Below are positions 1-6,466 of a stretch of 20,738 nucleotides of DNA, one piece after another. Source of the stretch: Pseudomonadota bacterium (GTDB taxonomy: Bacteria; Pseudomonadota; Alphaproteobacteria; Rhizobiales; Xanthobacteraceae); NCBI GenBank assembly GCA_023404705.1, contig JAEYAU010000163.1, positions 1 to 20,738 on the forward strand, read 5' to 3'. Below the pieces are notes generated by a model. The model searched no databases and was not told the origin of the DNA. It worked only from the letters and a program-made list of their open reading frames with translations. The translations under genes and the position numbers were made by a program. Positions within the stretch are counted from its first letter, which is position 1; each line of letters begins with the position of its first letter.

Positions 1-137
1 CATCGGTGCCGTCGCAGCCCAAGCCCGATGCACCGGCCGCAGCAGCGCCTGCCGCCGCAGCGCCTGCGGCCGCGCCGGCGGAGGCCGCCAAGCCGGCGGA
101 GACCAACGCCTTCCCGCCGTTCGCCCCGCTCGAGTAG
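1..137 (+). CDS. C-terminal fragment of an Ala/Pro-rich protein (5' truncated by window)
   Basis: An open frame enters from the left edge (first full codon at position 3) and stops at TAG 135-137, giving 44 residues. They are almost entirely Ala, Pro, Glu and Lys and end in FPPFAPLE. Such Ala/Pro tails are usually flexible C-terminal extensions, so the domain that would identify the protein lies outside the window. No function can be assigned. The low-complexity composition could let a wrong frame stay open, but the frame is followed by hairpins and a convergent gene, as expected for a real gene end. Confidence 0.55.
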   Translation, partial: SVPSQPKPDAPAAAAPAAAAPAAAPAEAAKPAETNAFPPFAPLE

Positions 138-144
138 GCGCACA

Positions 145-176
145 AAAGAAAAGCGCCCCGGCATCGCCGAGGCGCT
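145..176 (-). terminator. Hairpin terminator between convergent genes
   Basis: AGCGCC (152-157) pairs with GGCGCT (171-176), with an inner CGGC/GCCG stem around ATC. Read on the minus strand the stem is followed by TTTTCTTTTG, so it looks like a rho-independent terminator for hsp20, about 100 nt downstream of its stop codon. On the plus strand the U-tract is missing, though the hairpin could still block read-through from the left-hand gene. Confidence 0.6.
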
Positions 177-205
177 CCCACTCTGTCTCTGACGCCTGAT
201 CTGGT

Positions 206-231
206 CCGGAGAGCGGTGGTTCGCTCTCCGG
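206..231. other. Perfect 10-bp stem-loop in the convergent intergenic region
   Basis: CCGGAGAGCG (206-215) is an exact inverted repeat of CGCTCTCCGG (222-231) around the loop GTGGTT. There is no U-tract on either side. It lies between the hsp20 stop codon and the U-tract terminator, so it may protect the hsp20 3' end or help termination. Confidence 0.5.
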
Positions 232-273
232 GATCACGCGCGTGAGGTCACGCAGAGATCTCGATCGAGAGGT

Positions 274-738
274 TTACGCCGCCTTCTTGGCGTCGATCAC
301 CTTCGGCGTGCTGCCGTTGATCGGGATCTGGCGCGGCTTCTTCGCCTCGGGAATCTCGCGCATGAGATCGACGTGCAGGAGACCGTTCTCGAGGGACGCG
401 CCCTGGACCGTCACATGATCGGCGAGCTGGAAGCGGCGCTCGAACGCGCGGGCCGCGATGCCCTGATAGAGCACCTCACCCTTCGGCTCCTCGGCCTTTT
501 CCTGTTTCTCGCCGCGGATCGTCAGCGTGTTCTCCTTCGCCTCGATCGAGAGATCGGCGTCGGTGAAGCCCGCAACGGCCACGGAAATCCGGTAGGTGTT
601 CTCGCCGGTCCGCTCGATGTTGTAGGGCGGGTAGCTCGGGGCCGTGCCGTCGACGCCGGACACCTGGTCGAGCAGGGAGAACAGACGGTCGAAGCCGACC
701 GTGGAACGATAGAGGGGAGCAAGATCGAACGTGCGCAT
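274..738 (-). CDS. Small heat-shock protein, Hsp20/alpha-crystallin family (IbpA-like)
   Basis: 154-residue ATP-independent chaperone that would hold unfolding proteins in the cytoplasm. The alpha-crystallin domain spans about residues 36-141. It starts at PPYNIER and carries the conserved FERRFQL stretch and the signature ASLENGLLHVDL (about 114-125). A C-terminal IPI (138-140) is the IxI motif that docks onto neighbouring subunits in oligomers. The length is typical of bacterial class A sHSPs. The ATG at 738-736 was chosen because GGAGGA lies just upstream and the alignable N-terminus MRTFDLAPLYRS begins there; longer in-frame versions run into the regulatory leader. Expression is probably heat-controlled twice, by an RpoH-type promoter and a ROSE-like thermometer. 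The plus-strand frame over this region is a shadow. Confidence 0.95.
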   Translation of the reverse strand: MRTFDLAPLYRSTVGFDRLFSLLDQVSGVDGTAPSYPPYNIERTGENTYRISVAVAGFTDADLSIEAKENTLTIRGEKQEKAEEPKGEVLYQGIAARAFERRFQLADHVTVQGASLENGLLHVDLMREIPEAKKPRQIPINGSTPKVIDAKKAA

Positions 739-826
739 GGAATGTCCTCCGTGTTGAGCGACATGCGGTGGGTCCGCCTCAGGGGCCGGACCGCAGGTAA
801 ATGCGCAGCCCGGATGGGCCTGCGCA
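739..826 (-). promoter_or_regulatory. ROSE-type RNA thermometer in the hsp20 5' UTR
   Basis: The leader on the minus strand folds into three consecutive hairpins. Hairpin 1 (826-802) pairs TGCGCA with TGCGCA and GCCC with GGGC, with one bulged G. Hairpin 2 (792-771) pairs GGTCCG with CGGACC. The last hairpin (764-742) pairs AUGUC-G-CUC with GAGGACAU, burying the GGAGGA Shine-Dalgarno; the G at 759 is left as a bulge. In known rhizobial ROSE elements, a SD-masking hairpin with a single critical bulged G melts on heating, and this arrangement matches. Identification is by structure and position; no covariance model was run. Confidence 0.75.
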
Positions 827-832
827 GGGCTG

Positions 833-861
833 ATCTGGGGATTGTGTCCGCGCCGTTCAAG
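833..861 (-). promoter_or_regulatory. Candidate RpoH (sigma-32) promoter of hsp20
   Basis: On the minus strand CTTGAA (861-856) is followed after 15 nt by CCCCAGAT (840-833). This resembles the heat-shock consensus (CTTGAA, 13-17 nt, CCCCATnT) with one deviation in the -10 region. Initiation 6-8 nt downstream would start the transcript at about 826, exactly where the first ROSE hairpin begins, so promoter and thermometer predictions support each other. Confidence 0.65.
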
Positions 862-946
862 AGGCGGTGGGAACCCGGATTGAGCCCCCGCCGCGGGCTG
901 GTATAAGCAGCACTCCCGCGCGTCCCGAGGGTTTTGTCTCCCCGCC

Positions 947-1894
947 ATGAAACTCGTGTCCATCCCGGCCAATCCGGTGCCCGAAGGGGCCGTCACCGGG
1001 ATGCTCAAGACGAGCGACGGCGCCTCCATTCGCTTTGCGCGCTGGGAGCCGCCGCAGGGCCGCAAGGGCACGGTCTGCCTGTTCCCGGGCCGTTCGGAAT
1101 TCATCGAGAAGTATTTCGAGGTGGTCCAGGACGCGCGCCAGCGCGGCTTCGGCGTCGCCATGATCGACTGGCGCGGCCAGGGCCTCTCGCAGCGCCGGCT
1201 CTCGGACCCGCGCAAGGGTCATGTCGAGGATTTTGCCGAGTTCGACCGCGACCTCGACGTGTTCATGAAGGAGGTCGTGCTCCCGGACTGCGCGCCGCCG
1301 CACTTCGCGCTCGCGCACTCCATGGGCGGCGCCATCCTGTTGCGCTCCGCCTATCAGGGCCGGCGCTGGTTCGACCGGATGGTGCTTTCGGCGCCGATGC
1401 TCGGACTCGCGGGCGCGGCTGGCTCGCGGGCGACGCGCGCCACGACGAAGTTCATGCGCATGTTCGGCTTCGGCAGCTCCTATGTGCCGGGCGGCAGCGC
1501 CACCGCGGTCGGCACGCGGCCCTTCGCGGGCAACGTCCTGACGTCGGATCCCGTGCGCTACGGCCGCACGGTCGCGATCCTGAACGAGGAGCCGAATCTC
1601 GGCCTCGGCTCGCCGACCTTCGCGTGGCTCGACGAGGCCTTCAAGGTGATGACCGATTTCCTCGACCACGCCTATACGGCGCGTATCCATCAGCCGATCC
1701 TGGCGGTGTGCGCGGGCCAGGATGAGGTGGTTTCGACGCCGACGACCGCGATCGTGATGGGGCGCCTGCGCGCCGGCTCGCATCTCGTGATCCCGGGCGC
1801 GCGCCACGAGATCATGATGGAGCAGGACCGCTATCGCGAGCAGTTCTGGGCCGCCTTCGACGCCTTCGTTCCGGGGTCGCCGCTTTTTCGGTGA
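947..1894 (+). CDS. Alpha/beta hydrolase, lysophospholipase / monoacylglycerol lipase type
   Basis: 315 residues of a serine hydrolase in the PldB/COG2267 group, probably acting on lysophospholipids or monoacylglycerols in the cytoplasm. The nucleophile is Ser125 in AHSMGG, where the usual first Gly is Ala. The acid is probably Asp259 (CAGQDEVV) and the base His287 (GARHEIMME). DWRGQGLS at about 74-81 is the typical family loop. No signal peptide is visible. It is divergent from hsp20 across a 208-bp region that holds the hsp20 regulatory signals, and convergent with the next gene across a REP-like palindrome. The family is clear; the substrate is not. Confidence 0.88.
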   Translation: MKLVSIPANPVPEGAVTGMLKTSDGASIRFARWEPPQGRKGTVCLFPGRSEFIEKYFEVVQDARQRGFGVAMIDWRGQGLSQRRLSDPRKGHVEDFAEFDRDLDVFMKEVVLPDCAPPHFALAHSMGGAILLRSAYQGRRWFDRMVLSAPMLGLAGAAGSRATRATTKFMRMFGFGSSYVPGGSATAVGTRPFAGNVLTSDPVRYGRTVAILNEEPNLGLGSPTFAWLDEAFKVMTDFLDHAYTARIHQPILAVCAGQDEVVSTPTTAIVMGRLRAGSHLVIPGARHEIMMEQDRYREQFWAAFDAFVPGSPLFR

Positions 1895-1925
1895 AGCCAA
1901 CACTGCAGCAAGCGCAAACCTCACA

Positions 1926-1991
1926 TCCGTCATCATGAGGTGCGAGGGCTCGTCGCGAAAGCGACGAGCGCGAGCCTCGAAGGATGACGGA
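1926..1991. repeat. REP-like palindromic repeat
   Basis: The outer arms TCCGTCATC (1926-1934) and GATGACGGA (1983-1991) are exact inverted repeats. The core GCTCGTCGC (1948-1956) pairs perfectly with GCGACGAGC (1961-1969) over a GAAA tetraloop. Stretches like GAGGTGCGAG and GAGCCTCGAAGGATGACG are, from memory, typical of a dispersed intergenic repeat in Bradyrhizobium-like genomes. It sits between two converging genes and could terminate transcription or stabilise mRNA ends. Confidence 0.75.
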
Positions 1992-1998
1992 CGAGGGG

Positions 1999-2787
1999 CT
2001 ACGCCTGATCCTTCAGCAGCGCCACCGCGGCTTCGTGCACGCGGCGATCGCCGGCCGCGATGATGCGGCCGCCGGCGGTCGCCGGGCCGCCGTCCCAGCT
2101 CGTGACGATGCCGCCCGCGCCCGTGATGATCGGGATCAGCGCCACGATGTCGTGCGGCTTGAGCCCGCTCTCGATCACGACGTCAACGTGGCCGGCCGCG
2201 ACCATGCAATAGGCGTAGCAGTCGCCGCCATAGCGCGAGAGCCGGACCGCTTCCTCGACGCGCTTGAACGCGCCACGCTCGTCCTCGGCCATCAGCAGCG
2301 GACTCGTGGTGAAGAGCACGGCATCCGAAAGCGCCGCGCAGGGGCGCACCATCAGCGCGCGGTTGCCGGCCGGCCCGCGATAGCGCGCAGCGCCGCCGTC
2401 GCCCGTGAAACGCTCGCGGATGAAGGGCTGGTGCATCATGCCGAACACCGGCTCGCCGAAGCGCGTGAGCGCGATCAGCGTGCCCCAGGCCGGCATCCCT
2501 GAGATGAAGGACTTGGTGCCGTCGATCGGGTCGAGCACCCAGACATATTCGGCGTCGGTGCGCTCGTTGCCGTACTCCTCGCCGACGATGCCGTGCTCCG
2601 GGAAATTGCCCCGGATCAGGGCGCGGATCGCCTGCTCGGCGGCGCGGTCCGCGGCCGTGACGGGATCGAAGCTGCCGCCGCGGTTCTTGTCCTCGACGCC
2701 GAGGGACGTGCGGAAGAACGGCAGGATCGCGTCGCCCGATACGGTCGCGAGCTCGTCGATGAACGCCGCGAAGTCGATTGCTGGCAT
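1999..2787 (-). CDS. hisN: Inositol monophosphatase family protein, probable histidinol-phosphatase
   Basis: 262 residues. Mg-dependent phosphatase of the IMPase superfamily. The metal ligands are visible: Glu70 in VGEEYG, Asp86 and Asp89 in LDPIDGTKSF, and Asp213 in KPHDIVAL. The GGDCYAYCMVAAGHVD segment (about 188-202) is the second family motif. Alphaproteobacteria use this fold as HisN, which removes phosphate from L-histidinol phosphate in histidine synthesis, and the overall sequence resembles that subgroup. A general inositol- or nucleotide-phosphatase cannot be excluded. The ATG at 2787 is preceded by GAGGGGA; a longer frame upstream would read through the divergent promoter region. 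No other his gene is adjacent. Confidence 0.8.
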   Translation of the reverse strand: MPAIDFAAFIDELATVSGDAILPFFRTSLGVEDKNRGGSFDPVTAADRAAEQAIRALIRGNFPEHGIVGEEYGNERTDAEYVWVLDPIDGTKSFISGMPAWGTLIALTRFGEPVFGMMHQPFIRERFTGDGGAARYRGPAGNRALMVRPCAALSDAVLFTTSPLLMAEDERGAFKRVEEAVRLSRYGGDCYAYCMVAAGHVDVVIESGLKPHDIVALIPIITGAGGIVTSWDGGPATAGGRIIAAGDRRVHEAAVALLKDQA

Positions 2788-2947
2788 GCGGTTCCCCTCA
2801 GGTCCGCGCGTCGTAACGGAGAGTCGCCGCCGCGGCAACCGTGCATGGCTGCGGCCGCCAGGGTTGCGGCAGGTGTGGTTGCCGGGGCAGGGGCCGCGTG
2901 CCAGGAAGGCCCCAGCCGGCGCGCGGCCGGCGAAGGCCGGGACGTCA

Positions 2948-4249
2948 ATGACACGGAAGAGTGGTGAGGGATCGCTCGGCGCGATCGTGACCCTCGTGGG
3001 CACGCTTGCCGCGATCTACATGGTGAGCCAGTTCCTGCGCAATTCGGTGGGCGTGATCGCCCCGAATCTGGCGCGCGAGATCGGCTTGTCGGCGGCCGAG
3101 ATCGGGCTGCTCTCGAGCGCCTTCTTCCTCTCCTTCGCGGCCGCGCAGCTTCCGCTCGGCCTCGCGCTCGACCGTTACGGTCCGCGGCTCTGCATGATCG
3201 TCTGCGCGGTCGTCTCGGTGATCGGCGCGGGGCTGTTCGCCTTCGCGACCACGCCGGCGGGGCTGATCCTGGCGCGCATCCTCATGGGCCTCGGCACCTC
3301 CTGCTATCTGATGGCGCCGCTCGCGCTCTATGCGAAGCGCTTCCCGCCCGAGCGCTTCACGACGCTGGCGAGTGTGCAGATCGGCGTAGGCACCATCGGC
3401 ACGCTGCTCGTCACGGCGCCGCTCGCCTGGGCGGCCGCGACGGTGGGCTGGCGCACCAGCTTCGTGGTGGTCGGACTGTTCATGGGAGCGTGCGGCATCC
3501 TCGTGATGCTGGTCGTGCGCGACGACCATGCGCAGGACGCGTCGCGGCACCACGAGACGTTGCGGGAGAGTCTCGCGGGCATCGCCGAGGCCGCACGGCT
3601 TCCTTTCGTCGTGCCGCTCTTCCTGATGCATCTCACGGCCTATTCGAGCTTCGTCTTCGTGGTCGGGCTCTGGGGCGGGCCCTATCTCACGCACGTCTAT
3701 GGCTACGGTCTCACCGCGCGCGGTGACGTGCTGTTCGTGGCGGCGCTCGCGCACATCATCGGGCTTCTCGTCTTCGGCCAGGTCGAGCGTGCGCTGCGCA
3801 GCTACAAGATCCCGGTCTTCACCGGTGGCGTCGTGCTGGCGGCGCTGCTCGGGCTCATCGCGCTCGTCGGCAAGCTGCCGGCCTGGGCGCTGCTGATCTG
3901 GATCGCGCTGCTCGGCTTCACGGCCGGCTACGTCACCGTGCTGATCGCGAACGGCAAGGCGCTGCTGCCGCCGCATCTCGTCGGGCGCGGCATGACGCTG
4001 CTCAATGTTGGCACGATGGGCGGAACGTTTCTCTCGCAGCTGCTGACCGGCGCGATCATCGGGCTGTTTCCGACCGAGGGCGATGCCTATCCGCTGATCG
4101 CCTACCGCGTGGTGTTCGGCGTGCAAGCCGCGCTGCTGCTCGCGACCTGCATCGCCTATCTGCGCGTGCCGGACCCGCATCGGATCGCGCGCGAAAAGGC
4201 CGAGCTGCCGGTTTCAGAGCCCGCGCCACTGCCGCCGAAAAATATGTAA
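2948..4249 (+). CDS. MFS transporter, 12-TM type
   Basis: 433 residues of a major facilitator superfamily inner-membrane carrier. Hydrophobic segments are distributed in two halves separated by a charged central loop (about 195-210, rich in His, Arg and Glu). The loop LDRYGPRL after the second helix matches the MFS motif A position (GxLaDrxGrr). The substrate cannot be told from the sequence; the N-terminal half resembles anion/organic-acid antiporter branches. The ATG at 2948 gives an N-terminus about 10 residues before the first helix; the SD is weak and much longer frames only shadow the hisN region. It is divergent from hisN with 160 bp between, and is followed at once by a separate promoter for the sRNA candidate. 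Confidence 0.88.
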   Translation: MTRKSGEGSLGAIVTLVGTLAAIYMVSQFLRNSVGVIAPNLAREIGLSAAEIGLLSSAFFLSFAAAQLPLGLALDRYGPRLCMIVCAVVSVIGAGLFAFATTPAGLILARILMGLGTSCYLMAPLALYAKRFPPERFTTLASVQIGVGTIGTLLVTAPLAWAAATVGWRTSFVVVGLFMGACGILVMLVVRDDHAQDASRHHETLRESLAGIAEAARLPFVVPLFLMHLTAYSSFVFVVGLWGGPYLTHVYGYGLTARGDVLFVAALAHIIGLLVFGQVERALRSYKIPVFTGGVVLAALLGLIALVGKLPAWALLIWIALLGFTAGYVTVLIANGKALLPPHLVGRGMTLLNVGTMGGTFLSQLLTGAIIGLFPTEGDAYPLIAYRVVFGVQAALLLATCIAYLRVPDPHRIAREKAELPVSEPAPLPPKNM

Positions 4250-4256
4250 GCAGCTC

Positions 4257-4285
4257 TTGCTTTTTGTGCGGTGCGGCTGCATATT
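4257..4285 (+). promoter_or_regulatory. Sigma-70-type promoter of the sRNA candidate
   Basis: TTGCTT (4257-4262) and CATATT (4280-4285) are separated by exactly 17 nt, immediately after the MFS stop codon. Initiation about 6-7 nt downstream would give a start at about 4291-4292, just before the first hairpin of the sRNA candidate. Confidence 0.6.
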
Positions 4286-4290
4286 GTTGC

Positions 4291-4388
4291 AGCGCGGTAG
4301 CGCGTCATCTCGCGTTTACCGCCGCCCTCCTTGGGCGTTTCCTCCCTAGACTTGGGCCGCTTGCACCCGCGAGCGGCCCTTTTTTCTT
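4291..4388 (+). ncRNA. Trans-acting sRNA candidate of the suhB/mmgR (alpha-r8) family
   Basis: About 95 nt with a compact layout. Hairpin 1 pairs GCGGTA (4294-4299) with TACCGC (4317-4322), with an inner CGCG/CGCG stem. Hairpin 2 pairs CGCCC (4323-4327) with GGGCG (4333-4337) over the loop TCCTT. An unpaired stretch TTTCCTCCCTAGACTT (4338-4353) follows, then a strong terminator. The CU-rich stretch is complementary to Shine-Dalgarno sequences, as in the anti-SD regions of rhizobial trans-sRNAs. As I recall, UUUCCUCCCU is the conserved core of the mmgR/suhB family, a regulator linked to carbon storage in Sinorhizobium. The promoter sits at the expected distance. Family assignment is from memory; an Rfam covariance search would settle it. 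Confidence 0.72.
4354..4386 (+). terminator. Rho-independent terminator of the sRNA candidate
   Basis: GGGCCGCT (4354-4361) pairs perfectly with AGCGGCCC (4372-4379) and is followed by TTTTTT (4380-4385). This is the strongest intrinsic terminator in the window. The following 155 bases up to the next gene contain nothing I can assign. Confidence 0.88.
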
Positions 4389-4541
4389 GCGTTTTACGCC
4401 TGCTGCGGCGCGCATTCACCCGTGCCAACCGTGGCGAAGACCAGCAGATGGCCTCGCCAATCCATTGCCGCGATTCGGGTGACGCTGCGGAAATGCGCAC
4501 ACCGCATTGCTGCTATGCAGCAAAGATGCCGGGAAAAGACG

Positions 4542-5432
4542 CTACTCGGCGGCCGCCCGGTATGGGCGCAGCTCCTCGATCGGCAGCGCGGCTAGCCGAT
4601 CCGCGACCGTCTCGATGTCAGCGGCGACCCGCGCGAAGGTCGTGCTGCGCTCGTAGCGCCGCTCATCCATGTAGAGCGCGCGGTTGATCTCGATCTGCAC
4701 GGCGTGCAGGCCGGCAGCCGGGTTGCCGTAATGCTCCGTGATGAAGCCGCCCGCATAGGGCTTGTTGCGGCTCACCGCATAGCCGAGCTCGCGGAAGGCG
4801 GCCTCGATCACATCGGCGACGGCAGACACGCAGCTCGTGCCGTAGCGATCGCCCAGCACCACGTCGGCGCGCGGCCTGTCGTCCTTCGCACCTGCGGTCG
4901 ACGGCATGGAATGGCAATCCACCAGCACCGCCGTGCCGAAGTCGCGGTGCACGCGCGTGAGCAGGCGGCGCAGCGCGCGGTGATAGGGTTTGTAGAGTCC
5001 TTCGATCCGACGGAGCGCATCGTCCACCGGGATGCGCTGGTCGTAGATCTCCTGGGCGTCGCCGACGACGCGCGCCACGGTGCCGAGGCCGCCCGCCACC
5101 CGCATGGAGCGCGTGTTGGCGAAGGAGGGGAGGCGCCCGTCGAACATGCGCGGGTCGAGCTCATAGGGCTCGCGATTGACGTCCACATAGCAGCGCGGGA
5201 AATGCACGCGGACCATCGGGTGCCCGCGCTCGACCACGCCGGCCACCAGATCATCGACGAACGTGTCCTCCGAGCGGCGCAAGGTGGAGAGGTCGAGCCG
5301 GGCCGCTGCCAGGAAGGCGCGCGGATAGATGCGGCCGCTGTGCGGGGAGTTGAAGATCACCGGTGCGCGCCATTCGGCCGGCTCGAGGATTTCAAACGGC
5401 GGGTCGAGCTCGGCGTCGGCCAATTCGGTCAT
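4542..5432 (-). CDS. N-formylglutamate amidohydrolase family protein
   Basis: 296 residues of the FGase family (PF05013, HutG-like), a zinc-type hydrolase that splits N-formyl-L-glutamate into formate and glutamate, the last step of one histidine-degradation route. Family landmarks visible are NSPHSGRIYP (His31), YVDVNREP (Arg87), DCHSMP (His174) and GGFITEHYG (His234). The ATG at 5432 was chosen because family similarity begins at about PPFEILEP; an upstream extension of about 30 residues to 5528 is possible but unlike the family. There is no strong SD. It is divergent from cpdR with 182 bp between. No hut genes are nearby, so the true substrate may be a related N-acyl amino acid. Confidence 0.85.
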   Translation of the reverse strand: MTELADAELDPPFEILEPAEWRAPVIFNSPHSGRIYPRAFLAAARLDLSTLRRSEDTFVDDLVAGVVERGHPMVRVHFPRCYVDVNREPYELDPRMFDGRLPSFANTRSMRVAGGLGTVARVVGDAQEIYDQRIPVDDALRRIEGLYKPYHRALRRLLTRVHRDFGTAVLVDCHSMPSTAGAKDDRPRADVVLGDRYGTSCVSAVADVIEAAFRELGYAVSRNKPYAGGFITEHYGNPAAGLHAVQIEINRALYMDERRYERSTTFARVAADIETVADRLAALPIEELRPYRAAAE

Positions 5433-5614
5433 TGCGGTCTGTGCGCCTTTCTGGGTCTCGGATGCCGTCGCCCCTGTGGGCCAGATTCCCATGCCGCAGC
5501 GCCTCTGCCAAGGTCCTATGCGGTTCACCCCATATTTACCGGCGACCCGGCTTATGGGATGTCACGTGTCGTGGGGACAGACATATGCCGGGCGCCGACC
5601 TCGAAGAAGCCATC

Positions 5615-5974
5615 ATGCCGAAGATCCTGCTCGCCGAAGACGACAACGACATGCGCCGTTTCCTGGTCAAGGCGCTGGAGAATGCCGGCTACGCAGTGAC
5701 GGATTTCGACAACGGGCTCGCGGCCTATCGGCGCCTGCGTGAGGAGCCCTACGAGCTTCTCCTGACCGACATCGTGATGCCCGAGATGGACGGCATCGAG
5801 CTCGCCCGCCGGGCCGCCGAACTCGACCCGGACATCAAGATCATGTTCATCACGGGCTTCGCGGCCGTGGCGCTCAACCCGGACGCCAATGCGCCCAAGG
5901 ACGCCAAGGTGTTGTCCAAGCCGTTCCATCTGCGCGACCTCGTCAACGAGGTGCAGAAAATGCTGGCGGCTTGA
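5615..5974 (+). CDS. cpdR: CpdR-type single-domain response regulator
   Basis: 119 residues consisting only of a receiver domain. Acidic residues Asp9/Asp10, phospho-acceptor Asp52 (LLLTDIVMPEMDG), Thr80 (FITGFAAVALNPD) and Lys102 (LSKPFHLRDLV) are in place. The sequence closely resembles alphaproteobacterial CpdR, which in its unphosphorylated form delivers substrates and PdeA to the ClpXP protease and couples the CckA-ChpT phosphorelay to cell-cycle proteolysis. There is no output domain, as expected. The ATG at 5615 fits the family N-terminus MPKILLAEDD; an in-frame ATG at 5585 would add 10 residues. A divergent amidohydrolase lies upstream and tRNA-Val follows. Confidence 0.95.
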   Translation: MPKILLAEDDNDMRRFLVKALENAGYAVTDFDNGLAAYRRLREEPYELLLTDIVMPEMDGIELARRAAELDPDIKIMFITGFAAVALNPDANAPKDAKVLSKPFHLRDLVNEVQKMLAA

Positions 5975-6003
5975 GTTCCTGCTTTCTGGATTTGCACCAC
6001 TGC

Positions 6004-6032
6004 TTGCCCGCCCGGCGCCGAGCCGATATAGG
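6004..6032 (+). promoter_or_regulatory. Promoter of tRNA-Val
   Basis: TTGCCC (6004-6009) and TATAGG (6027-6032) are separated by 17 nt and end 21 nt before the mature 5' end of the tRNA. This is a good fit to a housekeeping promoter with a short 5' leader for RNase P. Confidence 0.65.
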
Positions 6033-6053
6033 GTGGGCCCCGCCTTCGGAACC

Positions 6054-6128
6054 GGGCGCGTAGCTCAGCGGGAGAGCACTACGTTGACATCGTAGGGGTC
6101 GCTGGTTCGATCCCAGCCGCGCCCACCA
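6054..6128 (+). tRNA. tRNA-Val (anticodon GAC)
   Basis: 75 nt that fold as a complete cloverleaf. The acceptor GGGCGCG (6054-6060) pairs with CGCGCCC (6118-6124), and the D stem is GCTC/GAGC. The anticodon stem CTACG/CGTAG encloses TTGACAT with anticodon GAC, reading GUC valine codons. The T stem GCTGG/CCAGC encloses TTCGATC. CCA is encoded (6126-6128). The 3' part from 6086 is repeated at 8519-8566, showing that this gene was the integration site of the islet that follows and was rebuilt by the integrating element. Confidence 0.97.
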
Positions 6129-6132
6129 TTCC
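6086..6132 (+). repeat. Left attachment repeat (attL) at the 3' end of tRNA-Val
   Basis: This 47-nt segment covers the tRNA from the anticodon through CCA plus TTCC. It recurs at 8519-8566 with a single extra C as the only difference. Such a tRNA 3' direct repeat is the hallmark of tyrosine-recombinase integration. Confidence 0.9.
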
Positions 6133-6154
6133 CAAGGCCAACGATTTCAGGGCC

Positions 6155-6466
6155 TTGGGAAGGCCCATCCGCCACCTTGAACGACCGTCGCAGACCACGC
6201 CGTCACACCTGTGTCTCAGCGAGATCATCTGCAAGCGTGGTGAGAAGTTCCAGGTTCAGGTGCGCAGGCAGGGTGAGAAGCCGGTCAGCGAGACGTTCAC
6301 GCTCAAGGCCGATGCCGTGGTCTGGGCGAGGCAGATGGAGGCCCAGGCCGACCGTGTCGGGCTCCCGGCCGATCCGAGGGCGCTCCACCGCACGACGCTC
6401 TCCGATGTTCTGATCCGCTACCGGGACACGGTGGTGTCGAGGAAGCGGGCCTGCCCCGGCAGCTAA
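6155..6466 (+). pseudogene. Truncated tyrosine-recombinase (integrase) N-terminal remnant
   Basis: A 103-codon frame. From about residue 31 it reads KFQVQVRRQGEKPVSETF, then AVVWARQMEAQADR and TLSDVLIRYRDTVVSRKR. This matches the Arg-rich beta-strand DNA-binding arm and the start of the core-binding domain of tRNA-targeting phage-type integrases. The reading then ends abruptly (ACPGS, stop) with no catalytic domain, so the R-H-R-Y active site is missing. The first 25 residues look unlike the family and there is no clear SD, so the original start may be elsewhere or lost. Its place directly inside attL is where an integrase gene is expected. Confidence 0.6.

Noticed and set aside
373..906. 177-codon plus-strand frame over hsp20
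   Set aside because: Antisense shadow of a clearly coding Hsp20 gene and its leader; composition has no family resemblance.
2945..4180. 411-codon minus-strand frame rich in Arg, His, Asp and Glu
   Set aside because: Mirror frame of the MFS transporter; the charged low-complexity composition is typical of antisense GC-rich codons.
5433..5614. CtrA box in the cpdR promoter region
   Set aside because: TTCA-N7-TTTA occurs near 5523 but departs from TTAA-N7-TTAA in both halves.
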